64,000 nucleotides of DNA from Vicia villosa (taxonomy: Eukaryota > Streptophyta > Magnoliopsida > Fabales > Fabaceae): assembly GCF_029867415.1 (NCBI RefSeq), contig NC_081185.1, forward strand, positions 81,503,553 through 81,567,552. Reading direction: 5' to 3'. The position numbers were made by a program, and so were the translations under genes. The notes under the pieces were generated by a model, which was not told where the DNA came from, made no database searches, and worked only from the letters and a program-made list of their open reading frames with translations. Positions 1 to 11,390 of this stretch are shown here, in pieces. The stretch's first letter is position 1. Each line of letters begins with the position of its first letter.

Positions 1-373
1 CATATGGTGTGTGACTATTTTATCATTGTGGTGATTGGAAGTGGGATGGGGATTTCTCAAGTCTAGATGTCGACTTCTAGGCATAAGTAGCGATGGGGTG
101 TTTAGTTTTGAACTAATACTGTTGATAGTGGACTTCCTTCCTGGCTTGATAGCCCACAGATCAGGTGTTGTTTGCACTGAATTGGGTTAACAATTCCTCT
201 GTGTTATTTATCATTCTTTTATTTACTTTAAGTATCAAATACAGCTTGGTGAATCTTTTCAGATTGGAGACAGATGTCGTAACATTTGTCTTGACATTGT
301 TCTGATGTAAAGACATCACTATTAACATGTGTTATGCTGTACCAAAATTTTGATTATGTATTTGTGATAACAA
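1..373 (+). other. Left flank, possibly the 3' end of an upstream gene
   Basis: No ORF of useful length is present. A pyrimidine-rich stretch ending in TTTTCAG near 270 is followed by about 16 open codons and a TAA near 310, which could be a short terminal exon and 3' UTR of a plus-strand gene lying left of the window. This rests on one splice-like signal only; ordinary intergenic DNA is equally possible. Confidence 0.2.
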
Positions 374-2945
374 ATGGGTGGATCTGAATTTCAAAATCTA
401 GACAAACCCCCATAAAAATGTTGCTTGCATATTGCTTGTGCGTATGTTTTAACGAATGGGCGAATCTAGATTTCAATCTACAAACAAACTCTTAGAACAA
501 TATTACAAGTATTTCGCTTTTGAATGGTATAAATGTAACACCCTAAACTCAAACATCATTTTATCATAGAATTTAATTTAATTAAACAAGATACAACCAT
601 TGGGGGTGTCTTGCACAATCAAACATATCCTGCTCCGTAACACACTTACCTTCACTCAGGGTATCATCGCATCAGAACCATTATTAAAACAAATAAACAC
701 AATATTTCAACTCAAGACATTCAGTCTCATAACTTTAACTTTCATAACATAAGTAAAAGGAGTTGTATTATTCAACTCTCAATAATTCTCGAAAGATTCA
801 ACAAATCAATTATTAACTTCGACGAAACAAAGAACCAAACTTAAAAGAAATTCAAACATAACGAAACAAGTCAAATCCTGATTTACATGATCAGAGAAAT
901 ATTGACTAATAATACGACAACTATCGAAAGTAACTCAAAGAGCTATCTTCCACTTACTTCAGCAAATGCTACTCCTGAGTATTTGCAAGATGTCCATGGT
1001 GGAAAACATTAGAGTAAAGGGGTGAGAACACACTTCTAGAATTAACGGTGATAGCAAGCGGAGGTAGAATATCACATAACATAAAATACACACCCTAATG
1101 AAATCAACATCAACATATTAAGTATTCACATCCAAAAAACACATCAACAACAAACCGTACAAATGTGACACTTATGCATATGTACTCGACACCAAATCAA
1201 CATGTACGTAGTACCAAATATGAACATTCAGGTTCATCTCGCTCCCCAAACCCCGCCATAGAATCTGATTTCCTCTTGGAACCAAAACCGCCACCATCAC
1301 CATAGGTAATGTTTCACCGTTTCCCACTGGAACCACCTAGTCGCACTTAATCCACCACCATAGGATCGAGGCTTACCAAGAGGAACCGAAGTTCAAACAA
1401 TATGATGCATGATCGACAATAGCAAATGCAACAAGATACACGTACATTTTCCCCTCTACTGATCATGCATGCCACCACCAACATATTCATCATCAACATA
1501 ACATGTCTATATTTGAATATGCAACATCATTAACAACCGCATCAAAACAAATGTTCATGCTCAATAATCATTACTATTACATGTAACCATCTTTATCACA
1601 ACATTATTATAAGGATATCTTCATAACAACATTTACTCAATCAAATATTTTCAAGGTTATTAATCCTCATCATCGCCAACATAACATCAACAACTCATGT
1701 AATATGCATCAATTACTCATGTTATCACACTTTAAACACTTTAAACAACAACTCATTTGAACTTACGGATTAAACGTTATGGCCAAAACGATTTTACAAT
1801 GCAAAATCCATGGAGCTGCTACGGCCGCCCATAGCAGCGGCTACGGCCATAGCGTTCCCAGGCCAGAAAGCCATTTTGGGCACAACTCTGGTACAAAAAT
1901 CTAGGGGGCTGCTTGGACCACCCGTAGCAGTTGCTACGACCCGTAGCAGTGCCTTGAAAACCATTTTTTCGCGCGATCTATCTTGGTTTTCAACCTTGCA
2001 ACAGACCCCAAACCCTAAGTTTTGACCTCTAACAACCTTAAAACAGAACATATCATATGGTACATGAATCAAGGAAAATAAACACATTCTAACATCAAAA
2101 TTAACACATAAAATCTATCAATCCCTCAAAATCAAGTATGCCCCAAAACCTTCAAAATCCTCATCAATGGTGGAAAACATATCAACAACCAAAAACAGAA
2201 TTGTCCCACATATAGGCGCACGAAATTCATCACAAAATCATCATTCAACAACAATCATGGTTTCAAAATTCAAAATTTAAAATTAGAACACTCAATCATA
2301 AGGAGGTTAAGGTCCCTCTATCTACCCCTCATGCTTTAACACTCATTAGAGAAACGCATCTCCCCTTTTACCTTGTTTTTCCTAGCAAACAAGCAAATTC
2401 TCCCCTTGGAGTTCTTCTTCTCCTTCCTCTAACCAACCTTGTCTCTCTTGCCTCTTTGCCTTTTTTCACTTTCTACGTATTGATAGAATATCCCCCACCT
2501 AGTTTGTTTTCTAATTAAATAATTAGGATAAATCTTATTAAAATTTCACACTTGTCCCAAACTTACATACCTCTTAATCTTTCCTCCCCATAACTTTCCC
2601 CATCCTTCACATTTGGCTCAATTATTCTATTTCTTTTATTTTACTTAAATAATATAAAACATTAATTTAATTGATAAAATAATTCTAAATTATCCCATCC
2701 TCTCCTAATTATCTCTCCATGCCCCTAAATCAAGGTCACTTACCCCCACAAACCTCCAATAGGCAAATAAATAATCAAATTAAATAGAATAATCCATACT
2801 AGAAACTGGGTGTTACAATAAAAATAAAAAGGGGTTAATTCAGATTTTAATCTTCGGACAAACTCTTAGAACAATATTACATATTTAATAAAAGGGGTGA
2901 ATCTGAATTTCAAAATTCGAACATATGTTTTACTTCCATTTGGTT
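374..2945. repeat. Diverged ~70-bp tandem repeat split by a solo LTR
   Basis: Four degenerate copies of a unit of about 65-80 bp can be seen, two left of the solo LTR (from about 374 and 457) and two right of it (from about 2831 and 2894). Each starts with a variant of GGGTGAATCTGAATTTCAAA; copies two and three also share ACTCTTAGAACAATATTACA. The LTR inserted inside the array and therefore separates copies that were once adjacent. Confidence 0.6.
534..2817 (-). mobile_element. Solo LTR of a Ty3/gypsy-type element
   Basis: The 2284-bp segment begins TGTAACACCC and ends GGGTGTTACA and is flanked by a perfect 5-bp duplication ATAAA (529-533 and 2818-2822). No internal coding region is present, so this is a solo LTR left by LTR-LTR recombination. 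The termini closely resemble those of the Tekay-type element at 16021-24616. A GA-rich leader-like stretch, seen as CT-rich sequence at 2390-2480, lies near the right end, which suggests minus orientation. A CpG-rich block sits at 1805-1975. The small ORFs in both strands around 1794-2087 come from that block and are not genes. Confidence 0.88.
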
Positions 2946-3118
2946 TGGTTCTGAGATTGAATTTATTGTGATGATACATCCGAATTTCAATTTTTAGACG
3001 TTGTGAAAAGGTTATTTTCGAATTTACACCAAAGATGGGTGAGTAATAGTAATATTGTATTGAACAATTCCTTAATATATTTTGCTTATAAAAAGCATGC
3101 ATCTCCACTAGCCCAAAG

Positions 3119-3475
3119 TAGGGATGGAAATGGGTACTCGTGGGTGCGAATATTAGTCACCCGCTACTTGCCCCATTTAGTAAATATGATATTTGTACCC
3201 GCCCATACTCGTGTGGGTATCCGCCAAACGATATCCGTGAATTTTGAGATACCTACAAATATTAAACGAATATCCATGGATACTATTATTTAAATATTTA
3301 TTTAAAAAATATATAGTTAATTAGTTTTTTATTCTATTAAAGACAAAAAATATTTTCAAATTTAACCCATAATAATAATAACAAAAAGAAATCATTCATT
3401 TTATTTGTTCTTTTATCAAATAAATAAATTCAACAAAATAATAATAATTAAATATTCAACAAAATAATCATCATA

Positions 3476-3511
<36 letters not shown>

Positions 3512-3734
3512 TTTATATTAAATAAATTAATATTTAAGTGATTTTGCTAATTATTAATGTATACGGATATCCGCAGGTATGGATACCATCAAATCCATAT
3601 CCGTGTCCCTAAAGAAATGGATAATTAAATATCAGTTTATTTTACCCATGAATATCCATTAAGTCATCAAACCCGTACATATGACAGATTTTACCCGCGG
3701 GTATCCATAGGTATGAGTTTTATTTCCATCCCTA
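3119..3734. mobile_element. hAT-type MITE, 616 bp
   Basis: The element begins TAGGGATGGAAAT and ends with the exact inverted copy ATTTCCATCCCTA. It is flanked by a perfect 8-bp duplication GCCCAAAG (3111-3118 and 3735-3742). An 8-bp duplication and a GGGATGG-type end are hallmarks of the hAT superfamily. There is no transposase, so it is non-autonomous. The sub-terminal parts hold several variants of GGATATCCG or GGGTATCC; the centre is AT-rich with an (ATA)n run near 3480-3510. The ORFs starting at 3003 and ending at 3108 merely run across the boundary. Confidence 0.9.
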
Positions 3735-3972
3735 GCCCAAAGCATATAACATCTTTAAAACTGGAGACATTCTTAATTTGGTCAAGGATTAGCTATAAAC
3801 AAGTTACACTTCATGAACTATCCAATTTTGGCAAGACCAAATCAACATACAATGGCAACTTTCTTACATGAAATATAGGTTACAAGAAATATAGGTTATA
3901 GACAAGTTGATGGTTAAAAAATGTAAAGTTGGTAGCAGTGTTATTCTTCAACTTTATTTTACCTGTTGTTTT

Positions 3973-4458
3973 TAAGGGTGGCAAAGCGGGCGGCCCGTCC
4001 CGCCGTATGCCCGCAAAAAAAAAGGGCGGAGCGGGCATGCCCGCCAAATTAAAATGGGCATAAAAACCTAGCCCGCCCCGCCAAGGTGGCGGGTTGGCGG
4101 ACGGCGGTCTTGCCCGCCTATTTATTTATTTATTTATCATTTTTTAATAGATTATTATACTTTTTTTACATTTTAATTAGATTTTTCATATAGTTTTTAG
4201 AACAATTTTTTATAAAGTATCTTTTAAACAAATTTTACTTAAAAAATATTACATATATTCACAAATAAATGTATAAAATAAAATTATCAAGAGTTAGAAA
4301 TACTAGAATTAACTAAAAAAGAGCAGATTTTGACGAACGGCGGGCTTTAGCGGGACGAGCTTAGACGGACGGTGGGCCTAAAATCTCAACCCAACCCGCC
4401 ATTTTTTGGTGGGTGCGCGGGCCGAGCCGGCGGGCCACATCCCGTTTTACCACCCCTA
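3973..4458. mobile_element. hAT-type MITE, 486 bp, GC-rich ends
   Basis: Imperfect terminal inverted repeats of about 18 bp (TAAGGGTGGCAAAGCGGG against TAGGGGTGGTAAAACGGG) are flanked by a perfect 8-bp duplication GTTGTTTT (3965-3972 and 4459-4466). Both ends are strikingly GC-rich, with repeated GCGGGC or GCCCGC blocks, while the centre is AT-rich. No transposase is present. It differs in sequence from the hAT MITE that ends only about 240 bp to its left. Confidence 0.9.
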
Positions 4459-6196
4459 GTTGTTTTGATGTTTGTTTGTATCATTTATTCGTGTAATTGT
4501 AATTTGATTATTTGATTTATAATTTATGCACTGATTATTTATTTTAGATTGTACCATGTATTTACACTCTCATTCAATAAGACAAATTTAATTAATCAAT
4601 TTCAATGTGTTTTTGTCTTGAACAAAGTAGTTAAAAGTTAACATATGTGTGTCTTGAATCACAAGTTAGAAAATTTAAAATAGAGTGGTTTTTGTCATTT
4701 GAGTAAACATACAGCATATTTGAATAAAAGCTTCAATTGAAAATCAAGATTTTGACTTTGTATTTCTTATTCGAATCAAGGATATCTCTGATTCGGAAAA
4801 AATACATTTGGAATTCAGTAAATAGTTTATGTATTGTTGATTCCAATCAAGGTTCTTTATGACTCGAATCAGAAGACACTGTTATTCGAATCATGAATTT
4901 TGTTGACTCAAATCATGACGAAAAACATATTTTGAAAATTAGCCTTGATTCAAGTCAAGAAATTGCTTGACTCAAATCATAGGGGTCATGTTATAATTCG
5001 AATCAAAACATGTCATCTCTAGATTTTATCACCTTAATTTAAGTCATTCTTTTCCCTGATTCAAATCATAATTGTATGATTGAGCTCAACTAAATGTTCT
5101 TTTTCTCTCACCTTTTGCGCCGTACCTCAAACACCAATATAAATCACGTTTGTCAATTTCCTCTAAACAATATACCTACGATTCACAATACACATACTAA
5201 GAGTGAATCATTCTTACACCTTCAACAAAAACTTGTGAGTGAGTTTCTTCACGAAATTATGCAATCAAATCAATACTTTCACAAATCTTGAGAAAAATTC
5301 ATGTGTGTTCTTCCATTCACAGATACTTCATTCTCATTGTTCGACCTTGTGAAAAACCTCCTAGAGTGTTGATCTTATGAGATTCAAATTGTGTTATGTG
5401 AGATTATTTAGATAGTCATCATCATCTTCAATCTTGAACCAATAAATCATTATTGTGGTACTCAACCCTAAAGATTAAGTGTGAGCAGTAGATCCAAAGT
5501 ATAAAAAATCACTTTGTGTCTATAGTATATGAAGATTGACTTCCAGCAAAGAGAAAGAGAGTTATCTACTGTTCATTTCAGACTTTGGTAAAATTGTGTA
5601 AAGATTAATTGTTGCAAAACGAAATTGAAAATTTCCATCATTCTTAGATAGAACAAAAGTTTAGATAAAAAACCGATAGAACTGAGTAAAGGTTGTCGCG
5701 TAATAGAAGTTTGGAATGGAATTTTTGTGCCTACCCAAATTTTAGATAAAGATAAAGAGAAGATCTTAAAATATTGCCAATTTTAGTGATTCGTTACAGC
5801 ATAAGAGAAAATCAATTTAGACTTGCATTTGGCTAAGGAATTTGTTGATTTATAGTGTTCAACGTTGTACAACACAAGAGAAAAACAATTTAGACTTGCA
5901 TTTGGCTAAGGAAATTTGAAAATCAATTTAGACTAAACAATTTAGACTTGCATTTTGCTAAGGAAATTTGAAAATCAATTTAGACTTCCATTTGGCTAAG
6001 GAAATTTGTTGAACGTTATTGATCATCCATTGTACTAGAAATACTATTATATGAACTTTTCATAATAGCGAAAGACCTAACCATTTTCAATGGTGAAACC
6101 AATTATATTAATTTTTCATAATAGTGGAAGACCTAACATTTTTCAATGGTGAAATCAATAAAAGCTAAATCTAGCTTTGACAAAGACTAATGAATT
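4459..6196. other. Non-coding stretch with short repeats
   Basis: I see no convincing gene. From about 4720 to 5070 a motif of the form GATTCGAATCA recurs at least eight times with small changes in both orientations, a pattern I associate with legume LTR sequence. The 65-codon ORF at 5094 has no recognisable features. The region may be a relic of an LTR element, but I find no boundaries or duplications to prove it. Confidence 0.35.
5810..6165. repeat. Two short direct-repeat clusters
   Basis: CAATTTAGACTTGCATTTGG and close variants occur four times between about 5813 and 6000, each followed by CTAAGGAAATTTG. Directly after, a block of about 60 bp containing TTTTCATAATAG and GACCTAAC occurs twice (about 6055-6110 and 6112-6165). 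Neither block codes for protein. Confidence 0.6.
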
Positions 6197-9100
6197 TGAC
6201 CGTACCTGATTAGAGTGGATCGTCAAGGTCTACAACTGTGATCTTCTGTGAACTAGAGGGTATACCTGTAAGGTACTCCGATGCTAAAGTGCGAATGTGA
6301 GCAAGGAGAGCAAGTACAAAGGTTAGGTATGAGAGTGAATAATGTTGAATACCTGGCCCTCTAATGAAAGAAGGTATTTATAGCCCTCAGTGCTGGGCCA
6401 AAAATTTCTATTTAGGCTGGATTTATTGGAGGTCCACGTGCTAGGAAACTGCCAGAATCCTACGTGGTAGGTCTGAGTCAGAAAGTGACTCATATTCTGG
6501 ATGAACATTGTAACACCCCTTTTTACCCCATAAAATAATAAACATCTAATCAGAGAATAAGCATGCATATAACTCAAAAGGGCGTCACATCGACGTTTCA
6601 AAAAAACTAAAAAAATAAAAGCTTTAAAAACCGTCAGCATTTATCCATAAAATACAATACACCTGGTCATTTCAAATAACACCTGACATATAATCATAAT
6701 TCATCTAGAATATGCATTAACAGCGGAAAGTAATACTCATGTGTTTTATACAAATGATACATGTCCCATACCATGATCATAATATTTGGCCTAAAGCCTC
6801 TCAACAACAAGTAACCAATTAAACAGGTTCACAAGTTATAACAAAATACATAAGCAAATAGAACATGAGTTCGACATCTAAGCTACCCAGTGTTACATGA
6901 CCAGAGCATTTACTCGCTACTTAATTACCAAGCAACTCGGACGAAACTCCGACTAGATCACACGCCAGCTACTAATTGTCAAAACCTGCATGTCGCCAAA
7001 CGAGGGCAACATTAAAACAGAAGGGTGAGAATACGAATCATTATGAAGAAAGTATAACGGAATACAATGGTTAATTAATAATACCAGAAATTGATCACAT
7101 CAAACATAGTTATATAAATAATAGTAAGACAATATATAATTCACAAGTTAACAAGTAAATAATGCGTACAAGGGAAATATCAATTCAATGCCAATATTAT
7201 ATTCTCAATCATGTACACATCTATAATAGTCACATAAACACGTATTTGGCCAAACATATATTCACACATCACTTATTTCAATTATCAATCTCACACACAT
7301 GTCACAACACCATCAATGTACATAATCAACTATCACATAACTCTAATGTGACTTGATGCAAGGTATGTGACACTATGCATGTGGTACCAATGTGAACCCA
7401 ATGTTTCACCGCTTTCCGATTCAATATCTAGAATCCAAGCCACGCTTCCGATCCGGACAAGACCAAAGCCCACCAAATGTAAACATATAGTTTACCGCTT
7501 CCGATTCACTTTAGAATCTAAGCCTCGCTTATGTTTCAAAGCAAACCACCTTTGTTTCAAGGCATCCATGATATGAATGTATGTACAATGTAAATCAACA
7601 TATGCAATTAAGATCATCTCTACCATCTTAATATTTAGCATATCACAATAATTCACTCAATGAATTATCCACAATATTGTACACAACATTCTCATCACAA
7701 GCATTAATCACACATTATTGTCAACACACAATTCCAATTAACACTAGTAACTACACTATCTCATGTTAATTCTCATTTTGCCAATTATACATGAACACAC
7801 ACTTTCAACATCAAGCAATTAATCATTAATTTAATGCTAACCAACTAACCACAGAGAATCAACTTCGAAACAATATCATTTGCACATGCATATATCATTT
7901 TCAATATAAACATATTAAATCCACAATGCAATTACGGACGAATCCTCAAAATACCGTAATTTACCGACAAACCGAATAACTAATCCAACTTTAAGTATAT
8001 TCCAATCAATTAAACTCATTGCAATTAATTTAACTATTAATTAAATCAACTAATTAATAAATACACTTTATTAGTTTCAAGTTTCTAATTCATTTTCTAT
8101 TCTAAAAACTAATATTTAATATAAAAGATATTTAAATCTACATTATTTTCGGCCGGTTCGTAAATATCACATTCTCAACAAAATAACACCACCATGTTAA
8201 TTTACTAGTTAAACTTAGCTACCACGTAAATTTTCATTAAATTCCGGACAACTAATTATACCGTTTAATTCGGTTATTTCGATAAAACGGGAGTGTTTTG
8301 CATTTATTAATCCTACCCTACTGTTCTATTTATTTCCTTTCATAATCTATTATATTTCTATTACATTTCTAAATTCTAGTATTCTAATATTTAATTATAT
8401 AAGGTGCCAAGATTCTTTATTCTACTATGTCTAGTGTATATATATATATATATCATTTTCATGGTTCATTTCTATTTGTATATGCCATTATATATGTCCT
8501 TCTAATAACAGTAGGGAACATTAGAAACAGAACACTAACAGTAGCGAGACAAACAAACAACACATGATGAGAAAGAAGACCAAAATAATAAGACCCATTG
8601 GCATAACATGAAACGAAACATTTGGCTCAAGTGGGGTACACTGTCGGTCATCATACAAGTGCCGAATGGAATTTAACTACAGCACCGTGAATAACATGAA
8701 AACGGAAATAGTATAGGTGTCGATCAGCATTAGCTACATAGCATCAATTTAATTTCCAGATTCCATTAACATAAATCAGTATACTACGACACATTAAAAT
8801 AGCATTTTCATGGAGGTCAGCTAAGAACAAGCATAAACATGTTAATCTACCCAATATCCCTATTATACTAGCCCATAATAATAGGGATTCTCCCCCTTAC
8901 CTCTTCAATTTCTCCTCCAAACCCTAGCTTCTCCTTGTTCTTCCCCTTTTTCTCTTCTCCTCCACCTTCTATTCTTTTCAAAATGAACAAATGAAATGAA
9001 AATGTCTACTCTCCTCAACCTTTACTAACTTATGGTTTATAAAATGGACTTAAGAAAATATAACTCACCCAATTATTTCTACTTCAAATAAATTGGCCCA

Positions 9101-9756
9101 ATAGTCATAATATCTTAATATCTCTATTTAGCTCAATAAACTAAACCAATACAAATATACACATAGTCAATTAATTAAATTAATTATTATATCACCAAAT
9201 AATTAAATGAATAATTAACACATCAAATGATTAAATGAATAATTAACACATCAAATAATATAAAATAATATAGTAAAATAAATACTAATAAAATTCTCTA
9301 ATAACTCAATGTCTCATATTTCCGGTCTAATCTTAATTACTCGGAAAATTCCCAAAACTCTAAATATTAACTCATTAATATTTCTAATACTAAAAATATT
9401 AAAATTTTCGATTAAATATTGATCCGCTATCCCGAACTAATACCGACTAAATCGTCCCAAAATTCAAAAATTTCAATAAACATCACAAATGACTAAATTA
9501 AGCAAATAATTATTAAAAACACCAAATAATATATAACTACTAATATAATTAATAAAAATCGGGATGTTACAAACATAGCGTAGGATTCGGAGGGAGTTGT
9601 CTGGATCCCTCGCAAGTGAGTTTGACCATGTGTTCTTCGTGTAGCACGTGGATTTGACTCATAACAGTCATAAGAGGAGGGGTGCAAATTAGACCTGAAA
9701 CACGTTTGGGCCTGCTCGACCAGGACTTGTGGATTGGGCCTGCTCGGCCCATAACA
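6197..9756 (-). mobile_element. Solo LTR (492 bp net) interrupted by another solo LTR
   Basis: The outer ends TGACCG and ATAACA are flanked by a perfect 5-bp duplication GAATT (6192-6196 and 9757-9761). Without the nested LTR at 6509-9571 and one copy of its duplication, the two halves (6197-6508 and 9577-9756) form a 492-bp LTR. A TATA-like motif read on the minus strand (the reverse of ATTTATAGCCC near 6375-6385) supports minus orientation. The family is not identified. Overlapping small ORFs at 6323-6640 and 9493-9752 cross element borders and are not genes. Confidence 0.8.
6509..9571 (-). mobile_element. Nested solo LTR, 3063 bp, Ty3/gypsy type
   Basis: The segment begins TGTAACACCCC and ends GGGATGTTACA, with a perfect 5-bp duplication AACAT at 6504-6508 and 9572-9576. 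It contains no pol region. CT-rich sequence around 8925-8975, near the right end, resembles the reverse complement of a GA-rich LTR leader, suggesting minus orientation. Its termini are of the same TGTAACACCC class as the solo LTR at 534 and the Tekay-type element at 16021, but the length differs, so it is probably a different family. Confidence 0.88.
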
Positions 9757-10110
9757 GAATTAAACTACTATAAATACTGTACATTCTCTTTAACCTTATC
9801 GCCTTTTATTTCTTGTATATACTTAACATACTTTAGATTCTCTCTAACCTTCCCTCCTTTTATTTCTCGTATATATTTTACATGCTTAGACTTTATCATT
9901 TTTCTAAAACTTGCACACAGTTAAATTTTACTAAAATTGCACACAGTTAAATTTTATTATTTTGGTAGCAATTTCCCGTGTAAAAGTACATGTTTAAGAC
10001 TAAGTTCTTAAATGATCTTCTTGACGATCAACTCTAGTGTAAAAGTACATGTGTCAGACTAAGTTCTTAAAAGATTTTCTTGACGATTAACTCTAAAAAA
10101 CTGTGGCAGA
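9757..10110. repeat. Local duplications right of the nested LTRs
   Basis: Three side-by-side duplications are visible: a unit of about 60 bp with CCTTTTATTTCTTGTATATA or TCTCGTATATA (9780-9895), GCACACAGTTAAATTTTA twice (9913-9955), and a unit of about 60 bp starting GTGTAAAAGTACATG twice (about 9979-10097). All are non-coding. Confidence 0.6.
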
Positions 10111-11390
10111 ATCTTTATCATTTAAATAAATTTGAGTTATACTTTTCGTATACGTTCAGCGATAGCTTAATTGCTACTTGATTGATTAGTAATTTCAGTG
10201 TGTTCGAACTCTATTGTTATAAGATCTTTCCAATAATGTCAATTTTCTGTTGCGTCGAATGTTTTATCAAACTCTGATTTCAAAAAAGAAACATTTTGGA
10301 AAATTAATTTTTGGGAATAGTCTATTTAACCTCCTTCTAAACCATTTGACTTCTACCCTATTCTCCCCAAACAATGATAACCACAAATTGTAAATAGCTT
10401 CATAACATGAAAACATTACAATAACCAGCCATTATCAGCAACAGATGGATTACACTACTGTATTAGAAGTGGCATACATAAAAATTGCATGTGCAAGTAC
10501 TATCTAAAACGAAACTTTGACAAATTCCAAAATCAGCTTCCATAGCAAATATCCACATGACTAATACACTCTGACATCGATCAAACAATGTTCAACTCCT
10601 TTCTACTTTATTTACTCAGAATTCCAAGAACCTAGAACACAAACCATGAGACAGTGAATTAGACCAAATACGGAGTCACATGAAGTACCTGATCGGGCAC
10701 ATGGTAAAACACTTAGAACTGAGTCGAAGAAATTTCTTATTTTAAGGGGTAAAAAACTGTCTTTTCACTTGAGATAATGTCGGATAAACAGAAAATGGTT
10801 TTTAACTCAGTTCTGTGTCATAAGAGTTGTAATTTACTTATTACAATCTCATTCTTATTTGAGCTATAACAAATAAGTGTTGAGTAACTTGAGGTTTCAA
10901 ATATCTACCTTCTTAAACAAGTGCACATTTCAGAAAGGAAAAAGAAAGCTAATTTAGAGAGACTTCAAGGACATCACACTATACTGTTTAACACACTGTT
11001 CAACATTTTCTCTCCCTAGTCGGTCCCCCATTAGATAACCCGAGACCACTATAATAGTGGGAATAGTTGGAGTTTTTACCCAATACTGTTAAGACTTAAG
11101 AAAACTATCAAAGAATGTGTTCCCGACATTTCTCAGTAGACAATGCAATCATATGAACTATTCAATTTGATGAATACATTTCTTTTGTTCTAAAACCTAT
11201 ATCACATTAACTGTAAGCAGGAAGTATCGGTCACTTGGACATGATGAATCAATCACAAAACGCCCTTTTGAAGATACATTACTAACCTTTGTATTCTCTA
11301 ATGACTTAATGCCAACAAAAGTCTCAAACCATTATCATTTTAAACAGTCTCTTTCTTGCTTACTGCTATTATGACCCTGCTCGACGAAAT
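10111..11390. other. 3' flank of the TPR gene
   Basis: No ORF or element was recognised. The part next to 11391 presumably holds the 3' UTR of the minus-strand TPR gene. The poly(A) site cannot be placed with confidence. Confidence 0.4.
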
